From the NCBI GenBank assembly GCA_001839685.1, contig MLAK01001373.1, positions 1-17,969 on the forward strand: DNA of 17,969 nt. Direction: 5' to 3'. A program made the translations under genes and the position numbers. A model generated the notes under the pieces. It made no database searches. It was not told where the DNA came from and was given only the letters and a program-made list of their open reading frames with translations. Origin of the DNA: Tritrichomonas foetus (Eukaryota; Parabasalia; Tritrichomonadida; Tritrichomonadidae). Positions 1 through 8,706 of the stretch are shown here, piece after piece (within the stretch, counting starts at the first letter, position 1; each line of letters opens with the position of its first letter).

Positions 1-346
1 AAAAAATTTCATGTTTTCTTTGAAATATATATATTTTATCATTCAAAAAGATCCACTTTTTATGTGGCCGAAAACACCTATTTATTCAATTTCATCCCAC
101 AGGAAAAGGGAAAAAAAAGGGAAAATTGCCCTTATAAAGGCCAAAATTTTGGCCTTCCATGGGATAATCCCTGGGTTAGCTAGACATTCCCTCCCTTTTG
201 GTATTTTCTTTCAATTTTTTCAATGAATCGAGATCACCTCATCATAAATTGAATGATTTCCTTTCAATATGAATTGTTTTTTTTTTTTCAATGTTAAATA
301 ATTTTCTTAAAAATTCTTTGAATTAAGAAATTATTTTTTTACTGCA
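1..346. other. 5' flank of the surface-protein gene, rich in dyads
   Basis: No convincing gene is seen here. A 71-codon ATG frame covers 11-226 but has a biased, unrecognisable composition. From 100 to 175 the sequence is less AT-rich than its surroundings and carries several inverted repeats: a perfect 20-bp palindrome at 137-156, and GGGAT-A-ATCCC near 161-172. From 235 to 346 it becomes T/A-rich with a T10 run, as expected of a short parabasalid upstream region leading to the ATG at 347. Confidence 0.5.
137..156. repeat. Perfect 20-bp palindrome
   Basis: AAGGCCAAAATTTTGGCCTT is identical to its own reverse complement. It lies 190 bp upstream of the large surface-protein gene and is followed directly by a second, imperfect dyad (CCATGGGAT-A-ATCCCTGGG). 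It could be a dimeric regulatory site or a cruciform-prone element; no function is shown. Confidence 0.6.
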
Positions 347-3300
347 ATGTTCCTCCTTCCATTGCTATGTCTTTTTGACGCAATTCCTAGTGAATTTGCT
401 AACTTGGCGAAAGGTGCCCAAGAGAAAATGAAAAGTCGAGTTCCAAAAACACAGCGAGAAGAGATTTACATTCGCGGCCAACATAAAACCCCAGGAATTG
501 AATTTTTCCTCACCACTAATCTTATTGGTGATACATCTAGAGGCATTAAAGGATATGCAATTGAAAAGTTCAATCTTACAGGAAATCTTCGTGAGGACGA
601 TCAAATAAAACTTGAAAAATATTCGAAATTTTTGGATTTCAATCTCGAAAAGTTTATCAGACAAAACAAGAAACAAAAAGATGTAACAGCTGGTTTTCTT
701 GCAGTTATAGCCAATCGAAAGAAGGTTCTTTCTGACGAATCTCAAATCACCAAAGTTGCTTTTGTTGATCCAAAAGATGGAGAAATCTTAAATTTGAAAA
801 CACTCGTTGCAGATGATGGCTTAATTCAAATTTATTCTATTGAACATTTAGAAACACTTCAAGTTTTTTCAAATATTCGAATGTATTCAACCCCAGCAGA
901 TCGAAAAGCATCCAAACCAACAACAAACAATGAAGAAGAAGAAGGATATAATGAAAACTTTGGCTTAACAGTTGGATTTTCCAAAAATGATCCTTCTACA
1001 GATATGTCTACTATTTTTATGGGATATCGATATTATTGGGAAAAACCAACAACTGGATCTGATGCGTTTTCACTTGGACCAACATCAAGTTATGACTCAC
1101 CAGCATTCAAAGCAGCTGCTGGTGCTTATGCACAACTTTTCACAGCATACGATTTAACTATTGAAGGATTAACATTAAGATTTGAAGCAGACTTTGAAGT
1201 TTCAGCTATGGCAGGTCTTGGATTTTCAATTGACATTGATGGAGATCATGAAGACATTGAAATTGCTATTAAAAAGATTCCAATTATTGGATTGCCAAGT
1301 ATAAAATTATTAGGAATTAAATTAGAATTCGGAATTTATGTTTTCGGTCGAGCATTTTATAAAAATGTACGTAGTAAATTAATAGAATTAATGAAATATG
1401 ATTATCGTGTTAAAATGGGATTAAAAACACATTTAACATTTACAACTCAAGAAGGAGCTGGTTTTACTACAGTCACACCATTTTTTGAAGTTATGGATGA
1501 CAAACAATCACCAGAAAAAGTTCTTCAAGAAAAGATTGATGAAATGACATTAGAAATTACACCAACAATTGATATTGGAATTGAAGCCTCAGCAGCAATT
1601 GGTATTTCAACAATTAATTCCGAAGGTTCCATTGCATTTCGAATCTTTTTGGAATATAATGTTCCATTTCAATTTAATCTAGATACAGAATCATGTACAT
1701 TTCCATATCTATACGGAGACTATTCACATAAAGCTACCTTGAATTTTGAAATTGAAGGTAAACTAAAACTATTAGGATATAATTTGATTGATTCAACAAC
1801 AACACGGCCAATTAAAATCTTTGAACGAGTTCCAAATGGTAAGTTTTGTTTCTTTGATTCCAAGAAATCTATTGATGCCAAATTTTCTTCCGCAAATGGT
1901 GATGAAGCATATGTTGTTAACCCAATTAAAATTAGGAACTGTGATAAATGCTCAAGTGCCCCTATAGATAAAAATCCATTATTTGTTATTACTCTTGATT
2001 ATTATAAATCAGGTACAGGAACACTTACAGATACATTTCCTTTCCCAGTAGTTCCATTAAAGAATAACGAGCAAAAATATCTTGATCGATTGTATGTTAT
2101 TACTGGTGCTTTACCTTATTCACAATTAAAATATCGAGGGTACGAAGCTGATCCTGCATTCGATGACGATCTGAGTTTTCGATCATTTAATATTGAATCA
2201 GGTAGTCCATTTGAATCATGTGGCGACGATGGAGATACTTTTTACAGACAAGGAGTTTGTATTACAACACAAATTTCAAAAGCTATAAAAGCTTCATTTA
2301 ATCAAGAAACTGCGAAACCTAAAAATTCGAATTATATTTCTTATAAAGCATGGATTAGTGATACTGATTATATTGGAATTATGACACATAGTGACTCTGA
2401 TTCTTATAAATCAAACCTTGAAGATTTCAAAATTTTTGATGATACAATTTTAGAAAAAAGTCAACAATTGCAAGGTGAAATTCGAGGATTAAATTCTATT
2501 ACATTAGAAATAAAAGATTTTACTTTTGTTGTTGCAAGTAAAAAAGGAGTAAGAGCAACAGTTTCAATTTGTGACCGAAGTGGAAATATTTGTGTTGATG
2601 TTGTAACTAAATATTATCAATGTTCAAATTCATGTGACTTTTCACAATTTAAACCAGTTATTCCCTTAGGATGTGATTTTCAAAAATCTGATCGAACAAT
2701 AAGAATATTATTAACATTAGATGACAAGGTTTCAATTGGAACTTTAATTCCCTTTAAATATATTCAACTGAAACCAAATAATCAATTAATTAAATCAAAT
2801 ATTAATTCACCAGATGGTCAATATTTAGGTCATTATAAAATTTATTTTAATTCTTATGAGCCCAATTATATTTTCGATGTTTCAAACTTAGCAGCTGATA
2901 CTAAAGCTATTATTAATAAAATATATTCCTCACCAAAATATAATACCATGAATTGGGGACAAGTTGAATTTTCATTTTCAATGGAAGATAAAGAATTATA
3001 TGGAACATTAAGATTTATTACGGATTTAAATAAATATAAGAAATTTTCAAGTAATGAAAGACCAACATTAGCATGTGTTATACGAATGGAAGGACTTCAA
3101 CCATTGTGCGAAGGAGTTCAACGATTAGACGAAAATGAATATGTAATTGTTTTAGAGCCAGGCGTTACATTATTTGATTTAGCGAAAAATAAATACTGGC
3201 AAAATAATTTGCATTCAATCAATATTCCATTTCGTCGATTTGATAATGGAGAAGGTAAAAAAACATTTTCCTCTATTTTATATTCTGTCTTTTCTATTAG

Positions 3301-4666
3301 TGAAGACAAGAATCCATTTTGTATTGATTCTAAGCCATCTATTGGAATTTCTACTCCGAAATTAGCTGCTGGATGTATTAAACAATTTCCAAAGAATGAA
3401 AGTGCTCCCAAATTTATATCAAATATAGGAAGTATTGTACATTTTATGCATAAAGAATTTAAACAAGTTTCAATGATTGAAAAAGATAAGAGTTGGGCAA
3501 TTTTTGGAATAGTTTTAACTCCATATTATGATGATGAAGTCAATACTTATTTAGCATATTTCAGGGAAGCAACAATAGATTTCCCACAGAATAAGCCAAC
3601 ATATGTTTTAACTGCTCGACAAGCTTCTGAAATTCGTTCTACACCTATAAGAGAGATATATTTCCTACCTAAAGATCATCAAATTGAAGTTCAATATGAT
3701 GATGGTCGAAAAGAATATTTAGAAAAAATTTATGATCATATTAATAACCGAGAAGTTTACGAATTTTCCATTAAATCTTCTAAAGATTATACATTTAATC
3801 GTATATGCAATAATATTTCTGAAGCCAACTGCATATATTCATTTAATCTCTCCAATTCATATTCGAAATCAAAATCTAATTCTAACACAGGTTTTAATCG
3901 GATTGAACCAATTTCAGAGAAAATTTATAATAATCATAAATCACAAGTTGATTTCAATAACACTGATTTTGAAGATGGAAATGACTATGACAATGATGTC
4001 TTTCTATTTGAATATGATAAAACAGGATATTTAATCGATTATAATGTAAATGAAACTGAAGGTAATAAGCTTGTTAATACAATCAAGAAACAAGTTGTCA
4101 GTCATCGAAGTAGATTTGTTTTATCTAAGTCATGGGAAGGTCAATTTGAAATTACTCAAATTACAGGCGCTAACCAGTTAACAATTCGAGCATCACGAGG
4201 TAAAAAGTCATCTCAAGTTAGGATTGGAGCATATATTTCAATTTCAGGAAAGGAATACCAAATACCATTTTCAGCTGAAAAATGGATGAATGATATAGAA
4301 ACATTTTTACGAACACTAAAAATCAAAGAACCTGCTGAAGGTTATTCATTAGAAGACATATTTATGGATGAAGAAGGCCGAATTAATCTTCCAAAGAAAT
4401 TATATCAAAAGAATGAAAAAGTTTTTGATTATGAGACATTAGTTGATTATCCACTCAATAATATTGAATGTTCTACTAAATATGGAAATATTCCACTATC
4501 AGCTGGAGCAATTGTTGGAATTAGTATTGCAGTTATTGTTGTTATTGCAGGTGTTATTGTTGGCTTGGTCATTTTCTTTTTGAAACGAAAGAATGCAGAT
4601 AAATCAAATTCTGGTCAAGATGAACAAACGGTCCAAACAGAAACTAACATTACAACAGATATATAA
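347..4666 (+). CDS. Large type I membrane surface protein, 1439 aa, unknown family
   Basis: I do not recognise a named domain. The product begins with a short hydrophobic signal-like segment (residues 1-13, MFLLPLLCLFDAI). It ends with one strong glycine-spaced helix (about 1387-1412, starting GAIVGISIAVIVV), then KRK and a 27-residue hydrophilic tail ending TNITTDI. That predicts a secreted ectodomain of about 1370 residues and a small cytosolic tail. This tail design is common in trichomonad surface proteins. Cysteines are sparse but paired along the ectodomain (CDKC, SC...VC, CSNSC, FC...GC), suggesting local disulfides. N-x-S/T sites cluster near residues 1155-1240, next to a Ser/Lys/Asn-rich stretch. 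There are no leucine-rich BspA-type repeats. The ATG at 347 is the first in frame and gives the signal peptide. The stop reads TAAA, matching the stop-overlapping poly(A) signal known in trichomonads. A role in adhesion or host contact is only inference. Confidence 0.85.
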   Translation: MFLLPLLCLFDAIPSEFANLAKGAQEKMKSRVPKTQREEIYIRGQHKTPGIEFFLTTNLIGDTSRGIKGYAIEKFNLTGNLREDDQIKLEKYSKFLDFNLEKFIRQNKKQKDVTAGFLAVIANRKKVLSDESQITKVAFVDPKDGEILNLKTLVADDGLIQIYSIEHLETLQVFSNIRMYSTPADRKASKPTTNNEEEEGYNENFGLTVGFSKNDPSTDMSTIFMGYRYYWEKPTTGSDAFSLGPTSSYDSPAFKAAAGAYAQLFTAYDLTIEGLTLRFEADFEVSAMAGLGFSIDIDGDHEDIEIAIKKIPIIGLPSIKLLGIKLEFGIYVFGRAFYKNVRSKLIELMKYDYRVKMGLKTHLTFTTQEGAGFTTVTPFFEVMDDKQSPEKVLQEKIDEMTLEITPTIDIGIEASAAIGISTINSEGSIAFRIFLEYNVPFQFNLDTESCTFPYLYGDYSHKATLNFEIEGKLKLLGYNLIDSTTTRPIKIFERVPNGKFCFFDSKKSIDAKFSSANGDEAYVVNPIKIRNCDKCSSAPIDKNPLFVITLDYYKSGTGTLTDTFPFPVVPLKNNEQKYLDRLYVITGALPYSQLKYRGYEADPAFDDDLSFRSFNIESGSPFESCGDDGDTFYRQGVCITTQISKAIKASFNQETAKPKNSNYISYKAWISDTDYIGIMTHSDSDSYKSNLEDFKIFDDTILEKSQQLQGEIRGLNSITLEIKDFTFVVASKKGVRATVSICDRSGNICVDVVTKYYQCSNSCDFSQFKPVIPLGCDFQKSDRTIRILLTLDDKVSIGTLIPFKYIQLKPNNQLIKSNINSPDGQYLGHYKIYFNSYEPNYIFDVSNLAADTKAIINKIYSSPKYNTMNWGQVEFSFSMEDKELYGTLRFITDLNKYKKFSSNERPTLACVIRMEGLQPLCEGVQRLDENEYVIVLEPGVTLFDLAKNKYWQNNLHSINIPFRRFDNGEGKKTFSSILYSVFSISEDKNPFCIDSKPSIGISTPKLAAGCIKQFPKNESAPKFISNIGSIVHFMHKEFKQVSMIEKDKSWAIFGIVLTPYYDDEVNTYLAYFREATIDFPQNKPTYVLTARQASEIRSTPIREIYFLPKDHQIEVQYDDGRKEYLEKIYDHINNREVYEFSIKSSKDYTFNRICNNISEANCIYSFNLSNSYSKSKSNSNTGFNRIEPISEKIYNNHKSQVDFNNTDFEDGNDYDNDVFLFEYDKTGYLIDYNVNETEGNKLVNTIKKQVVSHRSRFVLSKSWEGQFEITQITGANQLTIRASRGKKSSQVRIGAYISISGKEYQIPFSAEKWMNDIETFLRTLKIKEPAEGYSLEDIFMDEEGRINLPKKLYQKNEKVFDYETLVDYPLNNIECSTKYGNIPLSAGAIVGISIAVIVVIAGVIVGLVIFFLKRKNADKSNSGQDEQTVQTETNITTDI

Positions 4667-5081
4667 AGTTGATAAGCCAATTATGATAAACATAGTAAAT
4701 TCGTCAATTATATTCTTGCTTTCATTATTAGTAATATTTATTTTAAGATTGTGATATATTTATAATATCATAAGTATAATTGTTTTATGATATCAATCCA
4801 TTCTGTACAATTATTTCTTTCTTATTCTTTGTCATCAATGACATAGAGTCTTTTTCTAAATAATACTATCTCATTGAATGAATTTTATAAAAAGATATAA
4901 GATTATTTGTAAAGAGTATTCAAGCAAAGATTCATAATATTTCCAAATGAATTGCATTTTTCAAAAGTTAAATAAAATAATTTACAACAATGTAATATGA
5001 TCAAAAATATATGAAAATGCTATTTTTACTTTAGGCTCGCTGATAAATCATTTGATTCCAGATTCAGATGATGAAACATGT
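4667..5081. other. Convergent intergenic region (3' flanks)
   Basis: This is very AT-rich DNA between the 3' end of the surface-protein gene (+) and the 3' end of the first kinase (-). I see no gene, RNA or long repeat. It probably holds both poly(A) sites; on the minus strand a CCTAAAGTAAAA stretch lies about 50 bp past the kinase stop. Confidence 0.5.
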
Positions 5082-6008
5082 TCATTGAAATAATGAAATA
5101 TATGAATCAATTTCTTCAAAATTTACATCCTCATTAATGAATTCATTTTCTCCGACTTTACGTTCCGAAATAGTGTTCAATAAAAATTCAACAATTTCGT
5201 TAAATGAATATCTTGTTTCTGCATCCTGTTCCCAACATTTTGAAACAAACTCTCTTTGTGCCTGACTACTCAATCTTTCCAATTTTGGTCGTTCGCCATT
5301 GTTCACACGATTCATTAATTTCATGGGTGAATTTGCATTCAAATAAAGTTCCCTGCTTGGAACATTAGCAAGAATTTGGAAAACAACTAGTGAAAAAGCA
5401 AAAACATCAATTTTTTCTGTGAGATAGGATTCACTTATAACTTCGGGTGATATATACAGTGGTGTCCCAATGATAGTTTGATTTTGATTCAATAAATTCA
5501 CTTCTGTGGCACAAGCAAAGTCTGCAATTTTAAGATAAAAGCTTGAATCCAATAAAATGTTATTTGGTTTCAAATTTCTATGTACAATATGATTAGAATG
5601 TAAATATTTCATTCCAAGAGCAATTCCCACAACATTGATGAACCTTTTAGTTGACGTCCATTCTTTACAAACTAGTCCTTTTGATGAACTGTCAATCATA
5701 TCACCAATTGAGCCATTCTTCATCAAATTAAAAACAATAATTGGGTACGGCTCATCTTTGAAATTTTGGAAACTAAACCCTTTTAATTTCATTATTGCCA
5801 TATGAGAAAGTCTTGAAGAAATGCCAATTTCGGTGCAAAATATCTTTTGATCGGAAAATTGGTCAAGATTGGTGCGATATAATTTAGCAGCGAACTCTTC
5901 TTTGGTTAATTTATTAATTATTGTAATAACTTCACCAAATGTTCCACTTCCAATCTTCTTCTTGAGTACATAATCATGGATATCAATCAGAAATGTTTCG
6001 ATTGACAT
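5082..6008 (-). CDS. TKL-like protein kinase with HRN instead of HRD (probable pseudokinase), 308 aa
   Basis: This is a complete kinase fold with almost nothing else. The glycine loop GSGTFG is at 20-25, the ATP-binding Lys at 42 (FAAKLY) and the helix-C Glu at 60. The catalytic loop is HRNLKPNN at 143-150, followed by DFA at 163-165, SPE at 187-189, DVFAFS in helix F and a final Arg near 266. The catalytic Asp of HRD is Asn145 (codon AAT, one base from GAT) and the Gly of DFG is Ala, so phosphotransfer should be weak or absent although ATP could still bind. The tail GENEFINEDVNFEEIDSYIS (286-305) is nearly repeated in the paralog at 12510. An in-frame TTG lies 30 bases upstream. I place the start at the ATG at 6008 because MSIETFLIDIHDY aligns with MSFENLLLDINDY of the paralog. 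It probably acts as a cytosolic scaffold or allosteric regulator (inference). Confidence 0.88.
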   Translation of the reverse strand: MSIETFLIDIHDYVLKKKIGSGTFGEVITIINKLTKEEFAAKLYRTNLDQFSDQKIFCTEIGISSRLSHMAIMKLKGFSFQNFKDEPYPIIVFNLMKNGSIGDMIDSSSKGLVCKEWTSTKRFINVVGIALGMKYLHSNHIVHRNLKPNNILLDSSFYLKIADFACATEVNLLNQNQTIIGTPLYISPEVISESYLTEKIDVFAFSLVVFQILANVPSRELYLNANSPMKLMNRVNNGERPKLERLSSQAQREFVSKCWEQDAETRYSFNEIVEFLLNTISERKVGENEFINEDVNFEEIDSYISLFQ

Positions 6009-6045
6009 TTTTTTAAAATAATTCACTTCACATGACAATATTCAA

Positions 6046-6460
6046 CCAAAATTTTTTCTCGTTGATCTTAATAAATATGTAGTCTTATTCATATTACAAT
6101 TTCCATATCATTATAAAGTAATAAACAAAACATTGATGACAAAAAATTATCTCACAACACTTCAACATTTTTCAGATCACAAGAATATTCTCAAAGAAAT
6201 TGACATTTTATCAAAGATATCGAATCCTGCAGTTATTGATTTTATAGGTTTGAGTTTTCATAACTAGAACAAGAAAATTATCAAATTTGGTTTTTAAAGA
6301 TGTGCCTAATCGTCCATTAAATTCATAATTTTTGAAAATTATTGTTGGATTTATTTTCATTGTCAATGATGGAAGCAAATTGAAGAATTTTTAAACATTG
6401 TTCATCAATTACGAGATCGTGAATACAAATGTTATTTTTAGATGATGAACTCAGCTAGAC
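6046..6460 (+). pseudogene. Decayed TKL-like kinase paralog
   Basis: The plus-strand frame is open from 6022 to a TAG at 6265. It reads FFLVDLNKYVV near 6052-6084, matching TFLIDIHDYVL at the start of the neighbouring kinase. It continues with HFSDHKNILKEIDILSKISN and PAVIDFIGLSFHN (6166-6264), matching the helix-C to beta-4 region of both intact paralogs (EISLLSHMSHPAIIRFKGFSF). The glycine loop and catalytic Lys region are missing, no ATG matches the family start, and the frame stops at the end of this block. A further in-frame match, IIVGFIFIVNDGSKLKNF (about 6340-6392), resembles the hinge (PIIVFNLMKNGSIGDMI). LRD and LFLDDELS near 6410-6460 may be the remains of the catalytic loop in other frames. 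The relic lies head to head with the kinase on the other strand. Confidence 0.72.
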
Positions 6461-6740
6461 AAAGACTGAAACAGGTTTAGAAAAATAATTAACCACTAAA
6501 ATTGGAAAATTTGATTAATCAAACACAAAAAGAGTAATAATGGATCATAATGGTTGAATATTATAAAATAAACACAATAAAATTATATAGATATAGATAT
6601 CTAAATCGTATATTATAGTCTCAATTAATGAATCATTTCTATATCAATTTAATTAATTATATATTGACAATAAGATGATATTCACAGAAATTTGTTGGAT
6701 ATTTTTTTTTACATTATATATTTAAACTAATTTAAAATGA
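6461..6740. other. AT-rich spacer
   Basis: No gene is visible between the kinase relic and the stop of the next minus-strand gene. The sequence is almost pure A/T, with a short ATAGAT direct repeat and a TAGATATCTA palindrome near 6587-6605. Confidence 0.45.
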
Positions 6741-7445
6741 TTAATTGTATTTTGCACATTTACAACCTCCCCATTCGACAACAGTAAAACCTACACGAAC
6801 AAATGGAGAAAACTTTTGAGGAGTAATGAAAAATTCTGACGGGAAAGTGCTGCATGGACGATAACACATGAACACTCGAAGAAGTGAATCTGGTGTTGGC
6901 GTGATTGTTAATTGGCCATATTCTTTAATTAATTCATTTTCAAATGAAATGATATTGTATGGATGCTTTTCAAGCTTATGAAGCCAAAACACAATGAATT
7001 CATTACGTTCACTATCATTCAATCCCATTTCGAAAAGTGCCTGTTCGAGGAAATTTCCTGATTCTTCACGCGGCACAATAAATCCTTGGGAAAATGATGG
7101 CCGGAAATCCTTGAATAAGCTTTCCCACAATAGATAATCATAAATAAATTCTTTTTGGTTCATTTTTGAATTATTCAGTTCATCTGATGTGATGTGATTA
7201 TTTCTTAACAAAATTTTACTTCCTTTTGATGCTTGAACATGCCACGTGCATTTTGATGTACCTTCATATTCTTGTGGCTTAGGGAAAACCGTTGTCAGCT
7301 CTCCTATAACATTTACTGTTACATCAACATCAAAAGGCTCATCATTATTTGGAGGATATAAATAAATGACTGGCGCCATTCCAGCTGCATTATCGTCATT
7401 ATCATAATCAACCCTCCAAAAGCAGCCCCCACAGAATCTAAGCAT
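6741..7445 (-). CDS. YLYP...GFTVVEWGG family protein of bacterial type, 234 aa, function unknown
   Basis: The protein carries a set of motifs that I recall from uncharacterised bacterial (mainly Firmicutes) proteins: APVIYLYPP (24-32), a beta-rich stretch with GELTTVFPKP (48-57), YDYLLWES (102-109), GFIVPREESGNFLEQ (121-135), GLNDSERNEFIVFWLHKLEK (141-160), ITPTPDSLLRVFM (181-193) and GFTVVEWGG (219-227). The first 23 residues (CGGCFW then an Asp/Asn-rich stretch) are not part of that pattern. There is no signal peptide or membrane segment, so it is probably cytosolic. An in-frame TTG sits 9 bases upstream. The first ATG is at 7445, and an in-frame TAA lies a few codons further up, so the gene is complete. 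Family membership is from memory and the biochemical role is unknown. The bacterial family resemblance suggests old lateral transfer. Confidence 0.8.
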   Translation of the reverse strand: MLRFCGGCFWRVDYDNDDNAAGMAPVIYLYPPNNDEPFDVDVTVNVIGELTTVFPKPQEYEGTSKCTWHVQASKGSKILLRNNHITSDELNNSKMNQKEFIYDYLLWESLFKDFRPSFSQGFIVPREESGNFLEQALFEMGLNDSERNEFIVFWLHKLEKHPYNIISFENELIKEYGQLTITPTPDSLLRVFMCYRPCSTFPSEFFITPQKFSPFVRVGFTVVEWGGCKCAKYN

Positions 7446-7833
7446 ATTTTCCAAGAATTGAATAGAAATTTATCGACAAATCCTTCAGAAAAACTGATTT
7501 TTCATAAATTTTTGAATGTGATTCACATTAGAAAAAATAGTCGTTTTTCACGGCAATTTTGACTTTTTGAGGAGTGAAGTGAAAAACGAAACGGAGCTTT
7601 TTTGTCAAAAATAAACAGTTTTGAATAGTTTATGTTCATAGGTGAATATTTGTATGTTTTCCTTTTTCTATTTTCCCTTTCAACCAAATAAAGTCCTAAG
7701 TTTGTTATTTGGTCGTTCTATCAGATGTCCAATTTATTTATTTTTCATATATAATGTGGTCACCAACAGAAATAATAAGTGTTTTCCCTCTTCTTTTGCA
7801 TTTTTTATATAAGTTCAAAGAATGACAGTGTTT
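7446..7833. other. 5' flank of the 234-aa gene
   Basis: No open frame of interest occurs here. Apart from the inverted repeat at 7541-7589 and a slightly more GC-rich patch (7545-7600), this is unremarkable AT-rich DNA. Confidence 0.45.
7541..7589. promoter_or_regulatory. 11-bp inverted repeat upstream of the 234-aa gene
   Basis: TCGTTTTTCAC (7541-7551) is the exact reverse complement of GTGAAAAACGA (7579-7589), with a 27-nt spacer. It lies about 100-145 bp upstream of the ATG at 7445. The right arm overlaps a minus-strand TCACTTCA (7575-7582) that fits the parabasalid initiator rule TCA-Y-W. It may be a promoter element or a hairpin in a 5' leader; nothing beyond position and symmetry supports either. 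Confidence 0.3.
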
Positions 7834-8034
7834 TTATTCAATTCTATGAATTGTTCGACAAATTCTTAAAAATTTTTTATTACTCAACATAATAGTAATT
7901 TCAATCATGATTGATATGAACTCAATGTATGATTGCTTCTTGTTCAAAATCCAGAAAGGTTCTTCCAATGGAAATTCATCAAAAAAAGCATCATTTGGAA
8001 ATTTTGCATACCTAGTTGTCAAATCTTCCAAGCA
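7834..8034 (-). pseudogene. Short protein-like fragment, probably a decayed gene
   Basis: This open stretch has no ATG at its head; it begins after an in-frame TAA, with a TTG codon. It encodes about 65 residues with a normal, non-repetitive composition: LTTRYAKFPNDAFFDEFPLE, then EPFWILNKKQSYIEFISI, then a hydrophobic end. An ATG at 8033 is in a different frame and meets a stop after eight codons, which would fit a frameshift near the 5' end. A TATAAAA and a CACTTCACTT initiator-like motif lie about 50-65 bp upstream on the same strand (8081-8097). I do not recognise the family. It could be a relic, or a chance open stretch. Confidence 0.3.
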
Positions 8035-8706
8035 TTAGGTTTGAAACTAGAAAAATTAATATTTTTTTTTAGAGAATAAAAAGTGAAGTGTATAAAACCG
8101 GGCGAGAATGATGTTTGTTACAATCTAATTATCAATATCAATATCCTGAATATTTACTAATTTTATTTCATAAAATAAACTTCATGTAATGAAGCTGCAT
8201 TCCTTAATTATAAGGTGATAAGATCACTTCAAAACAAGCATGCGATTAAATCGAATAATTTATCCTTAAAATTCCTAAATGCCGAACAGAATCTGTTTTA
8301 TAATCTTATCATTGAATAAAAGAATGCAAAAAATATGTCTAAATTCAAAAATAAATATATTAAATTTTGTATTTAGAAAGAAAATTTTAGATTTTTTATA
8401 TCATAATAAAAAATATAAATACAATCATAACTGCTTTTCATCTGTTAGAGATATCGAAACATATTTCATATATTTAAAAATGCAATTTTTCCGATTAATC
8501 AATCAATAACAATAGTTTCTTACACTTGACGATGAGTCTTGTAATTAACCACGCATGTAAACTTTCTTCTAATGGATAATTACCTTTCTAATAGTCTGTT
8601 TAACATCATGATTATCAATGATTCTTTGAGTAAAAAAATTGACAAATATTTCTCTCACAACAATTGAATCATGTTCAATTTTTGAACAACCTAGTTAGTA
8701 TTTTAT
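8035..8706. other. AT-rich intergenic region with no supported gene
   Basis: This holds GTGTATAAAACCGGGCG near 8086-8102 and a plus-strand TCACTTCA at 8224-8231. A 76-codon ATG frame at 8279-8509 is dominated by Lys, Asn, Ile and Phe and looks like chance in A/T-rich DNA. A 31-codon ATG frame at 8572-8667 has a more even composition (MDNYLSNSLFNIMIINDSLS...) but is too short to support. The 3' end of the OpgB-like gene follows. Confidence 0.4.

Noticed and set aside
11..226. 71-codon ATG frame at the left end
   Set aside because: No recognisable domain or natural composition; it crosses the palindrome and dyads.
365..745. 126-codon minus-strand frame
   Set aside because: Antisense shadow within the large surface-protein gene.
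8279..8509. 76-codon plus-strand ATG frame
   Set aside because: Composition is that of random A/T-rich DNA (Lys, Asn, Ile, Phe); no family resemblance.
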